From Ornithinibacillus caprae (GTDB taxonomy: Bacteria; Bacillota; Bacilli; Bacillales; Amphibacillaceae), in the NCBI RefSeq assembly GCF_009728145.1, contig NZ_WOCA01000007.1, positions 1 through 64,000 of the forward strand: DNA of 64,000 bases. Direction: 5' to 3'. Below are positions 33,376 through 42,252 of the stretch, piece by piece. Position numbers and translations under genes: made by a program. Each line of letters starts with the position of its first letter. Within the stretch, counting starts at the first letter, position 1. A model generated the notes under the pieces. That model searched no databases and had not been told where the DNA came from. It saw nothing but the letters and a program-made list of their open reading frames with translations.

Positions 33376-34505
33376 TTAAAAAAATCAGTATTATATTAAT
33401 CTTCCTTATGGGTCTACTAACAAGTTGTATTGAGTCTAATCAACTCGAAAAATTGGCAATTATTCATTCTAGAGGAATTGATGTTAGCGATGATGGACAA
33501 ATCGATGCCACGATGGCTATTTTTCAATTTCAAGCACAATCAGAAGAATTCACGAAGATTGTTACGGGTAGAGGTAGTACTATAAAGGGTACGATCAATC
33601 ATGCTAGTAATGAATCAGACTATAAATTAGTTCCCGGAAAATTACAGGTTGAAGTTTACGGAGCAGAGGTTGCCAAGGATGGTCTTACTCCATTTCTTGA
33701 CACATTGAAACGTGATGCTAGGGTACCTGACAGAGTGTATTTGACAGTAAGTGATACAACTGCAAAAGAAATCCTTATGACACCACCCAAAAAAATAACC
33801 ACCAATATTGGTCAATACTTACAAGGAGTTATAGAAGAAAGTGCTGCGAATAACTATTTTCCTAAAGTAACTTTACAGGAATTCGGAACTACTGCTAATA
33901 TGGCTGGTAAAGATCCTATTTTACCTGTGTTTTCCATTGGGGATTTAGATGTTCCAGAGATTAATTCCATTGCTATATTCAGTGAAGATAAACAAGTAGG
34001 TACGCTTCCGATTGAAGAATTAGAATTGTTTAATCTGATGACAAGACGAGTAGAGGCAAGAACTCTAGAAATAACTCTCCCTACAGAGCCTCTTCGTGAT
34101 TTTTTTGTTAAAGAGCCTAAGGAAGATAGTATTCATACAGCCTACACCATTGAAAAGGGAAAAAGTAAAATTAAACAAGATAAAAAGGATGAGTTATCTT
34201 TTATAACAGAGATAAATATGGATCTTTCTCTAGTAGAACTCTCAGACCAAATAGATTTAGACAACCCTGAATCAATTAAGGCAATCGAAAAAGAGATAGA
34301 GAAGAAGATCTCATCCCGTTATGAGGATATTATGCAGCAGTTACAAGAAATGAAAGCAGATCCCTTCGGTTATGGCATTATCTACCGAATTAATACGGAT
34401 GACGGAAAACTTGAACCAAAAGAATGGAAGGAAATATATCCCGACATTAACGTTGAATTTAAAGTAAACACAAGAATAACAAGACACGGTACGATTAATA
34501 TATAG
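33372..34505 (+). CDS. Ger(x)C-family germination lipoprotein (C subunit)
   Basis: The 377-aa lipoprotein has a signal peptide ending in the lipobox LLTSC (Cys19). It belongs to the GerAC/GerKC family, with the N-terminal LAIIHSRGIDV region, the VEVYGAEVAKDGLTPFLDTL segment and a C-terminal domain ending with NVEFKVNTRITRHGTI. It completes the three-subunit receptor on the outer face of the inner spore membrane. ATG overlaps the gerB stop codon (ATGA). A strong terminator follows, so no D subunit is part of this operon. Confidence 0.92.
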   Translation: MIKKISIILIFLMGLLTSCIESNQLEKLAIIHSRGIDVSDDGQIDATMAIFQFQAQSEEFTKIVTGRGSTIKGTINHASNESDYKLVPGKLQVEVYGAEVAKDGLTPFLDTLKRDARVPDRVYLTVSDTTAKEILMTPPKKITTNIGQYLQGVIEESAANNYFPKVTLQEFGTTANMAGKDPILPVFSIGDLDVPEINSIAIFSEDKQVGTLPIEELELFNLMTRRVEARTLEITLPTEPLRDFFVKEPKEDSIHTAYTIEKGKSKIKQDKKDELSFITEINMDLSLVELSDQIDLDNPESIKAIEKEIEKKISSRYEDIMQQLQEMKADPFGYGIIYRINTDDGKLEPKEWKEIYPDINVEFKVNTRITRHGTINI

Positions 34506-34538
34506 CAAAAAACTGGCCGATCAATCAGCCAGTTTTTT
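34506..34538. terminator. Bidirectional terminator between ger and betaine transporter operons
   Basis: AAAACTGGC (34509-34517) pairs with GCCAGTTTT (34528-34536), followed by T-runs on both strands. Confidence 0.9.
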
Positions 34539-34540
34539 TG

Positions 34541-35749
34541 TTAATTAAAATATTGATCACTTTCTTCTACATCTTCTGAAACTAAACCTGATAGCACATG
34601 CACACGTAGAATAAAACCAACTAATTTATCTTCATCATTAACAACCGCAAGTGGATACTTCGATTCAAGTGCTTTAGGAATAAGATCATTAATATATTCG
34701 TCTTTGTTCACAACAGAATAATCATCACGTAATATATCTTCTAAAGTCTTTTTCTCTTTAACCGCTGCAATTGCATCATCAATCGTGACTATTCCTTTTA
34801 CTTGTCGACTACGATCAACAACAAACACCGAAGATATTCCGTTTTCTTTCATTTCTTTTATGGCAACCTTTACTCCATCTTTTGTAGAAACTAATGCATT
34901 TGGTTTAATCATTATATGCTCTGCTTGGAACACTTTTGAACGATCAATATCTTTTATAAACTCTGTAATATAATCATTTGCTGGACTTTCTATAATTTCT
35001 TCAGGAGTCCCAACCTGAACAACATGTCCATCCTTCATAACCGCAACACGATCCCCTAGCTTAAAAGCCTCATTGACATCGTGCGTAATAAAGATAATCG
35101 TTTTTTGTAATCTTTCTTGAATATCTAAAAGCTCTAATTGCATTTCACGCCGGATTAATGGATCAAGTGCACTAAATGGTTCATCCATTAACAACACATC
35201 GGGATCATTCGCAAGTGCACGTGCAAGTCCAACACGTTGCTGCATTCCACCTGATAATTCATCCGGATATTTATCTTCATACCCTTTTAATCCTACTATT
35301 TCAATGTTCTTCATAGCTATGTCTCGACGTTCTTCCTTTGGTACATTGCGAACTTCAAGTCCATACTCCACATTGGAAAGAATGGTACGATGGCTAAACA
35401 AACCAAAATGCTGAAAAACCATAGCAATTTTTTCTTGGCGAATTTGTTTAAGAAGAGTCTTATCTGCAGAAACAATATCTACATCATCAATAAAAATAGA
35501 ACCTGTTGTTGGCTTGTTTAGTAGATTAAAGCAACGAATTAGTGTCGATTTTCCACTACCAGAAAGCCCCATAATAACAAATACTTCCCCTTTTTTAATA
35601 TCTAATGAAGCATCATAAACACCAACCGTATGATTCGTTTCAGCTAAGATTTCTTCTTTTGACTTACCATCTTTGATCATAGGGATCACAGATTTTGGTT
35701 TAGGTCCAAATATTTTAGAAACATTTTCTAGTTTTATCTTGGTAGTCAT
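34541..35749 (-). CDS. Quaternary-amine ABC transporter ATPase with CBS domains (OpuAA/ProV-like)
   Basis: The 402-aa ATPase of a compatible-solute importer has Walker A GLSGSGKST, signature LSGGMQQRVGLARA and Walker B VLLMDEPFSALDP. After residue ~265 come two CBS domains (IMIKPNALVSTKDGVKVAI and SVFVVDRSRQVKGIVTIDDA), which in OpuA sense ionic strength. The N-terminal KIFGPKPKSVIPMIKDGKSK insertion is typical. The ATG overlaps the permease stop codon. It would power uptake of glycine betaine or proline betaine during salt stress. Confidence 0.92.
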   Translation of the reverse strand: MTTKIKLENVSKIFGPKPKSVIPMIKDGKSKEEILAETNHTVGVYDASLDIKKGEVFVIMGLSGSGKSTLIRCFNLLNKPTTGSIFIDDVDIVSADKTLLKQIRQEKIAMVFQHFGLFSHRTILSNVEYGLEVRNVPKEERRDIAMKNIEIVGLKGYEDKYPDELSGGMQQRVGLARALANDPDVLLMDEPFSALDPLIRREMQLELLDIQERLQKTIIFITHDVNEAFKLGDRVAVMKDGHVVQVGTPEEIIESPANDYITEFIKDIDRSKVFQAEHIMIKPNALVSTKDGVKVAIKEMKENGISSVFVVDRSRQVKGIVTIDDAIAAVKEKKTLEDILRDDYSVVNKDEYINDLIPKALESKYPLAVVNDEDKLVGFILRVHVLSGLVSEDVEESDQYFN

Positions 35750-36606
35750 TAGCTTACCCCCCTATGCTTTTGAAACTTACCAGCTACCCCATTTGTAATA
35801 CGATCAATAATAATAGCTAAGAATACGATACTAATACCCGCTTCAAATCCTAAAGAAATGTCAATTCGGTTAATAGCCACAAGAACTTGCTCACCTAGAC
35901 CTTGTGCACCAACCATAGATGCGATAACAACCATAGCTAACGCCATCATAGTTGTTTGGTTCACGCCGGCCATAATGGTAGGTAGTGCTTGAGGTAGTTG
36001 AACTTTCTTCAGCATTTGCCATCTAGATGATCCGAATGACTGTGCTGACTCAATTACTTCCTTATCAACTCCACGAATTGCAAGTTCAGTCAAGCGAATT
36101 ACTGGAGGTAATGCGTAGATTAAAGTCGCAAAAATTGCAGATACATTTCCTAGTCCGAAGAAAAATATTGCAGGAATAAGATATACGAAACTTGGCATCG
36201 TCTGCATCGCATCAAGCAATGGTCGCATTACATTGGAGAACCCTTTATTAAATGCCATCCAAACACCTAATGGAATCCCTAAAATTAAGCAAATAATCAC
36301 TGACGTCAGTATAATTGCAATCGTCGTCATCATATCTTCCCATAAACCAAACGTTCCAATTAAAAAGATAAAGAAGCCGTAAAGTATACCGGAGAAGAAC
36401 GATTTAAAATACCAGCCTAATAAGAAAATAATTAAAATAAAGCTCCACCACGGCATCCAAACAAGTACTTCCTCAATCCCATTAATTGTGCGTGAAGAAA
36501 TAAAAAAGATAAAATCAAAAAACAGTTCTAGTTTATCATCTAAAAAATCTACTAAGTTTTTTACGAAACCACCAATATTGGTGGTTATATCCGGAAAATT
36601 CCCCAT
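35749..36606 (-). CDS. Quaternary-amine ABC transporter permease (OpuAB/ProW-like)
   Basis: The 285-aa permease has about seven spans. The BPD_transp_1 coupling motif is ESAQSFGSSRWQMLKKVQLP, followed by ALPTIMAGVNQTTMMALAMVVIASMVGA, the signature of ProW/OpuAB. The N-terminus has the amphipathic segment before the first span as usual. The ATG has no good ribosome binding site; a four-codon ORF with a good site (36617-36631) ends 10 bases before it, which suggests reinitiation. It overlaps the ATPase gene by one base. Confidence 0.9.
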   Translation of the reverse strand: MGNFPDITTNIGGFVKNLVDFLDDKLELFFDFIFFISSRTINGIEEVLVWMPWWSFILIIFLLGWYFKSFFSGILYGFFIFLIGTFGLWEDMMTTIAIILTSVIICLILGIPLGVWMAFNKGFSNVMRPLLDAMQTMPSFVYLIPAIFFFGLGNVSAIFATLIYALPPVIRLTELAIRGVDKEVIESAQSFGSSRWQMLKKVQLPQALPTIMAGVNQTTMMALAMVVIASMVGAQGLGEQVLVAINRIDISLGFEAGISIVFLAIIIDRITNGVAGKFQKHRGVS

Positions 36607-36662
36607 TGGCAGACTGCTACTTGGCAGCCATTACACCTCTCTTTACTATATTTTATTAATTT

Positions 36663-36694
36663 AGAAAAGCAGCTAACCAAATGGCCAGCTGCTC
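36663..36694 (-). terminator. Attenuating hairpin between the binding protein and permease genes
   Basis: On the minus strand AGCAGCT (36687-36693) pairs with AGCTGCT (36668-36674), then TTTTC. The short T-run suggests partial termination or 3'-end protection, giving more binding protein than permease. Confidence 0.6.
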
Positions 36695-36700
36695 ATATAA

Positions 36701-37693
36701 TTAATTTAGAGCATCTTTTACTTTTTCAGCGATATCTTCTGATACCCAGCTAGTCCAAATATCTTCATGTTCTTCCATCCACCATTTTGCAGCTTCTTCA
36801 GGTTCTGCATCATTTTCATCCATATAAACTAATGCTTCCTCTGTTAACTCACTACTAGTTTCATAGTTTTGTAGAAACTCATAAACATCAGGTGCTTGTT
36901 CTGGAAAGTCTTTATGAACCGTTACAACTACATCATTTGGTGGAAACTCTGTTCCTCTTGTTTCATTCCAAATTTCTTCATCATACTCTGGTTCTTCTAA
37001 CAATGTTAGATCATATTTTGCTGTTACTAATGTTGGTGACCAATAATAACCAACCCACGCTCGTCCTGCTTCATATGCATCTACTAAATCAGCAACTGCA
37101 GCCGAATCAGAACCTGGCATAAAGTTATTCATTGTTTCATCTAAACCATATACTTCAAATTTTTCATCAATAGTTTCTGCAACTGCCCAACCACTTGGAG
37201 CGTTAATAATACGTCCTCGACCAGGGTCCTCTGGATCTTCAAATACTTCTGGATATTTCTTTAAATCTTCTACTGTTCTTAATTCTGGCGCCATTGGCTC
37301 AATTCCACGCTCTGGATCTCCTTCAATAACATACGTTGGAACATATAATCCTTGATTATTATCATCAAAGTTCACAGAAACAGTTTCGAAATCACCAGCT
37401 TCTGTTGCTTCTTCATAAACCTCTTTAATGTTATCTGTCCAAATTTCCATGTAAACATTAATATCTCCATCACGATGTCCCTGTACAGTAGCCGCGGTTG
37501 ACCCCGAAGTTACTTCTGTATCATATCCAAACCCTTCTTCCATTATGGTTTGGGCAATACTATTATGTACACGAATGCTATCCCAACCAGCATCACCTAG
37601 AACGATTGTATCTATTTCTCCCTCAGTGTCTGAACCACATGCTGCTAGTATTGTAAGTAATAGTACACCTAAAAGAGCTACTAATTTTTTCAT
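36701..37693 (-). CDS. Glycine betaine/quaternary-amine-binding lipoprotein (OpuAC/ProX-like)
   Basis: The 330-aa substrate-binding lipoprotein has signal peptide MKKLVALLGVLLLTILAAC with lipobox LAAC (Cys19) and a very acidic mature part. It is a type II binding protein of the OpuAC/ProX family: LGDAGWDSIRVHNSIAQTIM, SGSTAATVQGHRDGDINVYM and the aromatic-rich WTDN, GWAVAE and YYWSP segments that would form a Trp/Tyr cage for a quaternary ammonium group. It is the first gene, so the order is C-B-A, reversed relative to B. subtilis opuA. Acidity fits a halotolerant host. The exact ligand is uncertain. Confidence 0.9.
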   Translation of the reverse strand: MKKLVALLGVLLLTILAACGSDTEGEIDTIVLGDAGWDSIRVHNSIAQTIMEEGFGYDTEVTSGSTAATVQGHRDGDINVYMEIWTDNIKEVYEEATEAGDFETVSVNFDDNNQGLYVPTYVIEGDPERGIEPMAPELRTVEDLKKYPEVFEDPEDPGRGRIINAPSGWAVAETIDEKFEVYGLDETMNNFMPGSDSAAVADLVDAYEAGRAWVGYYWSPTLVTAKYDLTLLEEPEYDEEIWNETRGTEFPPNDVVVTVHKDFPEQAPDVYEFLQNYETSSELTEEALVYMDENDAEPEEAAKWWMEEHEDIWTSWVSEDIAEKVKDALN

Positions 37694-38131
37694 CTTATAT
37701 CCCCTTCTCTAAAAGTTTTTAATCTCAGCAAATCCATGATGATTTCCCTAATCTCTCATCACACTATGAAGTTATAAAAAATGTAAAAATGATAATGTAT
37801 TTTTGATAATAATAAGGCGTGCTTATAGGTGATGAAGAAAATAGTGGAAGTGAAGATTATGTGATCATGATTGCAACATCATTAAGGTTATCGAATTTGT
37901 CGATATTTATCAAACGCACTAATTGCGGATATTATGGGATTATTATGGATTTCTTATTGTTTAGATAACATATCAACAACATTATGGCATTATTGCGATA
38001 ATTCCTCTCTATAACTCTATTATTCTCTTGATTTGCTTAGAAATACAATTATTGGAAATAAAAAAACATAACATTATGGAGATTAAACTTAAATATAAAT
38101 CTGCATATGCTATGCTTTTCCCTTTTACAAA
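37694..38131. other. Long gene-free upstream region of the betaine operon
   Basis: About 440 bp are without a credible gene. It is AT-rich and contains four ATTATGG heptamers (37931, 37942, 37981, 38073). The promoter of the betaine operon must lie near its left end, but I see no clear -35/-10 pair. No riboswitch fold is recognised. Confidence 0.5.
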
Positions 38132-38188
38132 GAAAAATCCCCCTTAGATAAACAAGATTTATTTATAACCTGTCTACCTTAAGGAGGA
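38132..38188 (-). terminator. Terminator of the murG-like gene
   Basis: TCCCCCTTA (38138-38146) pairs with TAAGGAGGA (38180-38188), nine pairs with one wobble and a 33-base loop, then TTTTTC on the minus strand. Confidence 0.7.
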
Positions 38189-38196
38189 GCATATCA

Positions 38197-39273
38197 TTAT
38201 TTTTTACTATATTCCTTTATAATTTCAATTACGCGGTCACGGGATTTTTCACTTTGGTACTTTTTCATGTAATCTAACATAACCGGAGCTTGCCTTTTCA
38301 ACATCTCTAGTTCCTTTATTAACGTATCCTTTGTAAGCTCCTCTTCTTGTAAAACACGTGCATATTTTTTCTCTTCGAAAGAATTTGCGTTAATTATTTG
38401 ATCTCCTCTACTTGCTTCTTTGGATAATGGTATTAATAACATCGGTAGGCACAGTGCTAAGAATTCAAAAATCGCATTTGAACCTGCGCGAGAAAGCACA
38501 AAATCGGTTGCAGCAAAAATATCCTTTAAATCCTCATTCACATATTCAAATTGAGCGTACCCATCACGTTTAACTGTAGGGTCCAATTTACCTTGACCAC
38601 AGATGTGAATAATTTGAAATTGTGGTAATAACGTATCTAGGCTTTCTCTTACAGTTTCATTGATTTTTACTGCTCCACCGCTTCCCCCCATGATTAGTAG
38701 CACAGGCTTTCCACGGTTAAAATTACATAACGCCAATCCTTTTTCCTGATCTCCATCAAATAGTTCTTCACGAATTACGGCTCCAACATATTCGGCCTTT
38801 TTATCAGGTAAATATTCCATTGTTTCAGGGAAGGTAGCTAATACTTTTTTTGCAAAAGGAATTGCTATCTTATTTGCCAAACCTGGAGTATAATCAGATT
38901 CGTGGATAACAGCAGGTACACCGCGCATTTTTGAGGCTAAGACGACTGGAACCGATACAAACCCACCTTTTGAGAAAATAATCTTGGGCTTTCTCTTTCC
39001 GATAATCCTGGCAGCCTCTAGTGTACCCTTTAATACTTTGAAAGGATCTTTAAAGTTTTCCTTAGACATATAACGTCTTAGTTTTCCAGTCGAGATTGGA
39101 TAATATGTAACATCATTCAATTGCTCAACCAGCGTCCGTTCAATACCATCTTTTGAACCAATATAATCAATTTCCCATCCTTCTCGTTGAAAGACAGGTA
39201 TCAATGCTAAATTAACAATTACATGGCCGGCAGTTCCTCCACCGGTAAAGAGAATTCGTTTTCTTTTCATCAT
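38197..39273 (-). CDS. MurG-like UDP-GlcNAc:lipid I N-acetylglucosaminyltransferase
   Basis: The ~358-aa GT28 glycosyltransferase has the N-terminal loop [18 protein letters not shown], the [15 protein letters not shown] segment, [12 protein letters not shown], and the sugar-nucleotide motif [11 protein letters not shown] with [14 protein letters not shown]. All are MurG hallmarks. MurG makes lipid II at the inner face of the membrane. It is alone, not in a dcw cluster, so it may be a second murG as some Bacillus species have. ATG 39273 follows GAGAGG at 6 bases; the longer frame starts with GTG. Confidence 0.85.
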   Translation of the reverse strand: MMKRKRILFTGGGTAGHVIVNLALIPVFQREGWEIDYIGSKDGIERTLVEQLNDVTYYPISTGKLRRYMSKENFKDPFKVLKGTLEAARIIGKRKPKIIFSKGGFVSVPVVLASKMRGVPAVIHESDYTPGLANKIAIPFAKKVLATFPETMEYLPDKKAEYVGAVIREELFDGDQEKGLALCNFNRGKPVLLIMGGSGGAVKINETVRESLDTLLPQFQIIHICGQGKLDPTVKRDGYAQFEYVNEDLKDIFAATDFVLSRAGSNAIFEFLALCLPMLLIPLSKEASRGDQIINANSFEEKKYARVLQEEELTKDTLIKELEMLKRQAPVMLDYMKKYQSEKSRDRVIEIIKEYSKK

Positions 39274-39462
39274 AAGATGCCTCTCTTTCACATTGCTTCA
39301 TAAAGTCGTATAATATCATTTATATGAATTTAAATAATCACTCCTCTATCCTATTAGAAAATATTAGAAAAATTGACTTTCGTCAAGTTTTATGATGAAA
39401 ATCTTAGTCACACGTATGTAAGATGAGAAAGTTTTCTTATCAGATAAAAAAGGAAGTTTTAT

Positions 39463-40836
39463 ATGTATGAAACAAAAACACTGAAAGAAAAATTTAAACT
39501 ATTTACCATTATTAGCTTACCTATCCTGATTACTCAGTTGAGCATGTATTTAATGAACTTTTTTGATACGGTAATGTCGGGGCGTGCCGGTGCTGAAGAT
39601 TTAGCTGGTGTAGCCATTGGTTCAAGTCTTTGGGTACCAATTTTTACTGGAATAAATGGAATTCTTTTAGCAATTACTCCTATTATCGCCCAGTTGATCG
39701 GAGCAAATGCAACTAAAGATGTGCCAAAAAAAATACAACAAGGAATGTACTTAGCAACAGCACTTGCACTAACTGTTATCATCATTGGCGCATTCATCCT
39801 TAATCCTATATTAAACGCGATGGACTTAGAACCTAGTGTACGACATATTGCAAAATTCTATCTGATTACGTTAAGTACAGGTATTATTCCATTATTTATA
39901 TTTAATACGCTACGTTGTTTCATTGACGCGTTAGGGCAAACACGTATATCTATGATAATTATTTTAATTTCATTACCAATCAATTTATTTTTCAACTATG
40001 TTTTCATCTTTGGAAAACTTGGCTTTCCTGCTTTTGGAGGTATTGGTTCTGGAATCGCTACAGCAATTTCGTACTGGCTCGTTAGTGTGATTGCTATAAT
40101 TATTCTAAAAAGAATACGACCATTTCAAAGGTATAATATATTTTCGAATTGGGTTAAACCTGCCTTTGTTGAATGGTGGGAACAATTAAAAATTGGAATT
40201 CCGATTGGATTTGCTATTTTCTTTGAAACAAGCATATTTTCAGCTGTGACATTACTTATGAGTGTCTATAGTACCAATACAATTGCAGCTCATCAAGCAG
40301 CAATGAACTTCGCATCACTCTTATATATGATTCCATTAAGTGTAGGAATGGCATTAACAATCGCAATAGGATTTGAGGTTGGTGCCAATCGTTTAAAGGA
40401 TGCTCGAACATACGGATTAATCGGCATCAGCGGTGGTGTATTTATTGCAATATTTAACGGTATAATTTTATTATTATTTGATGACTTTGTTGCCCGTTTG
40501 TATAATACAAACCCAGATGTAATTGAGTTAACGAAGCAATTTATTTACTTTGCTATTTTCTATCAATTGGCAGATGCATTCGGCGCACCTATCCAAGGGG
40601 CGTTACGTGGGTATAAGGATGTAAACACGACACTAGTAATTGCGTTTGTATCATTTTGGATCATCGGTCTTCCTAGCGGGTGGTTCCTTGCGAATTACAC
40701 TGCACTTGAGCCTTTCGGATATTGGGTCGGTATTATTATTGGATTAAGTAGTGGAGCAGTCGCATTATTGTTTAGATTGTTCCAACTTCAAAAAAGGTAC
40801 CAGGTTGAAAAACCAAAAAACTCATCTCCAGCATAA
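39463..40836 (+). CDS. MATE-family multidrug/cation efflux transporter
   Basis: The 457-aa protein has 12 predicted spans in two pseudo-repeats, each with the MatE pattern (ILITQLSMYLMNFFDTVMSG and IPIGFAIFFETSIFSAVTLL). It belongs to the NorM/YojI-like group that exports drugs by Na+ or H+ exchange. ATG follows AAAAGGAAG. About 90 bp upstream an inverted repeat TTGAC-TTTC-GTCAA (39373-39386) could be an operator or the -35 region. It is a single-gene unit; its stop codon is inside the terminator stem. The substrate is unknown. Confidence 0.9.
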   Translation: MYETKTLKEKFKLFTIISLPILITQLSMYLMNFFDTVMSGRAGAEDLAGVAIGSSLWVPIFTGINGILLAITPIIAQLIGANATKDVPKKIQQGMYLATALALTVIIIGAFILNPILNAMDLEPSVRHIAKFYLITLSTGIIPLFIFNTLRCFIDALGQTRISMIIILISLPINLFFNYVFIFGKLGFPAFGGIGSGIATAISYWLVSVIAIIILKRIRPFQRYNIFSNWVKPAFVEWWEQLKIGIPIGFAIFFETSIFSAVTLLMSVYSTNTIAAHQAAMNFASLLYMIPLSVGMALTIAIGFEVGANRLKDARTYGLIGISGGVFIAIFNGIILLLFDDFVARLYNTNPDVIELTKQFIYFAIFYQLADAFGAPIQGALRGYKDVNTTLVIAFVSFWIIGLPSGWFLANYTALEPFGYWVGIIIGLSSGAVALLFRLFQLQKRYQVEKPKNSSPA

Positions 40837-40856
40837 GACTGGAGATGAGTTTTTTA
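40815..40856. terminator. Bidirectional terminator shared by MATE and nucleoside transporter genes
   Basis: CTCATCTCCAG (40821-40831) pairs with CTGGAGATGAG (40839-40849), with A and T runs outside. The loop contains the MATE stop codon. Confidence 0.92.
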
Positions 40857-42044
40857 TTATAGGAATAATCCTACCATTGTTGCTGATAAGATAGATGCAA
40901 GTGTCGCACCGATCAACAATTTCATACCGAAGCCTGAAACTTTTCCAGCTTTCTTACTATCAATACCCTGAACAGTACCAGCTATAATACCAATCGAAGA
41001 GAAGTTTGCAAAGCTTGTTAAGAATACAGAAACAATACCAACTGTTTTCTCTGAAAGATCTCCAATCATGGTTTCAAATTGAAGCATAGCCACAAATTCG
41101 TTGGTAACAATCTTAGTCCCCATAACAGCTCCTGCCTCAATAACTTCCCCTGGTGCAATCCCCATTAGAATACCGATAGGTGCAATAATATAACCTAAAA
41201 TTTCTTGTAATGTTGTTCCTACAAATACTAATTGAATAATCCAGTTTACCAATTCTAAAGAAGCAATAAATGCTACAAGCATAGCAGCAACAATTAATGC
41301 TATTTTTCCACCTTCAAGTGCACCATTAGCCATCGCCTCAAAAATACTTTTATCATTTGATACATCTTTAATATCAACGTGATCTTCTTCTTTTGGAACA
41401 TTTACTGGTGCGATCACGGATGCAAGAATTAAAGCACTAAACATATTTAGTGGTAATGCTACCAATACGTATTGTGGTGGAAGCATTTGCAAATATGCAC
41501 CTACAATAGATGCAGATACCGATCCCATTGCAGAAGCACTTACTATATATAGTCGATTATTATTTAAATGATGGAACTGTGATCGAATAGCAATTAATGC
41601 TTCTGATTGCCCAAAAAAGATACTATTCACTGCATTGAAGGATTCCACTTTTGGAAGCCCTGTAATTTTAGAAATAATACCACCAAGATATTTAATAATC
41701 GTTGGTAAAATTCTTAGATAAGTTAACACCGAAAGAATAGTAGCAAAGAAGATGATAAGTAATAATACATCAAAGAAGAATACGCCACCTTCTCCACTTA
41801 ATACTCCTCCAAGAATAAAACTTACTCCCTCTGAACCAAATTCAATCAATTTATTGAAACCAGCAGAAATACCATTAATAATTGCTTGTCCAATTTTAGT
41901 CGTGAACATGAACCAAGTCGTTAATAATTGTGCAACCAACATAATCCCGATGCCTTTATAATTGATTCTTTTCTTATCATTTGACATCAAGAATGCTAGT
42001 CCGAGGACGACAATGATTGCTAATAAACCTAGAAGTTTATCCAC
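40857..42044 (-). CDS. nupC: Concentrative nucleoside transporter, NupC family
   Basis: The 395-aa CNT-family symporter has the conserved SFNAVNSIFFGQSEALIAIR and SASAMGSVSASIVGAYLQML regions that form the substrate and sodium/proton site. The C-terminal TIGDLSEKTVGI...LTSFANFSSIGIIAGTVQ block is also typical. It imports nucleosides, probably pyrimidine nucleosides if orthologous to NupC of B. subtilis (393 aa). The start is GTG (42042-42044) behind AAGGAGG. A palindrome lies over its promoter. It is followed downstream by the shared MATE terminator. Specificity within the CNT family is uncertain. Confidence 0.87.
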   Translation of the reverse strand: MDKLLGLLAIIVVLGLAFLMSNDKKRINYKGIGIMLVAQLLTTWFMFTTKIGQAIINGISAGFNKLIEFGSEGVSFILGGVLSGEGGVFFFDVLLLIIFFATILSVLTYLRILPTIIKYLGGIISKITGLPKVESFNAVNSIFFGQSEALIAIRSQFHHLNNNRLYIVSASAMGSVSASIVGAYLQMLPPQYVLVALPLNMFSALILASVIAPVNVPKEEDHVDIKDVSNDKSIFEAMANGALEGGKIALIVAAMLVAFIASLELVNWIIQLVFVGTTLQEILGYIIAPIGILMGIAPGEVIEAGAVMGTKIVTNEFVAMLQFETMIGDLSEKTVGIVSVFLTSFANFSSIGIIAGTVQGIDSKKAGKVSGFGMKLLIGATLASILSATMVGLFL

Positions 42045-42107
42045 GGATGTAGCCTCCTTAAAATATTATAATTGAAAATGCTTACATAAAAAATAACTCA
42101 CTTTTGC

Positions 42108-42138
42108 ATTTTAACAGGTTGTCAGACGTCTTTCAACC
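42108..42138 (-). promoter_or_regulatory. Promoter with overlapping palindrome before nupC
   Basis: TTGAAA (42131-42136) and TAAAAT (42108-42113) are 17 bp apart on the minus strand. The palindrome GGTTG-tc-AGACGTCT-tt-CAACC (42117-42138) covers the -35 and most of the spacer, an ideal place for a repressor such as a GntR-type protein. Confidence 0.65.
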
Positions 42139-42201
42139 ATAAAAATAATCTTTTTTTATTTCTAAGTTAGTTATTTCCTATATCAGTTGTTTTTACCACA
42201 G

Positions 42202-42238
42202 AAAAAACAGAAGCCTAGACCACAAAAGGTCTAGGCTT
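42202..42238 (-). terminator. Terminator of the NCS2 permease gene
   Basis: AAGCCTAGACC (42211-42221) pairs perfectly with GGTCTAGGCTT (42228-42238), followed on the minus strand by CTGTTTTTTC. Confidence 0.9.
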
Positions 42239-42252
42239 AAGCCATTATCATA

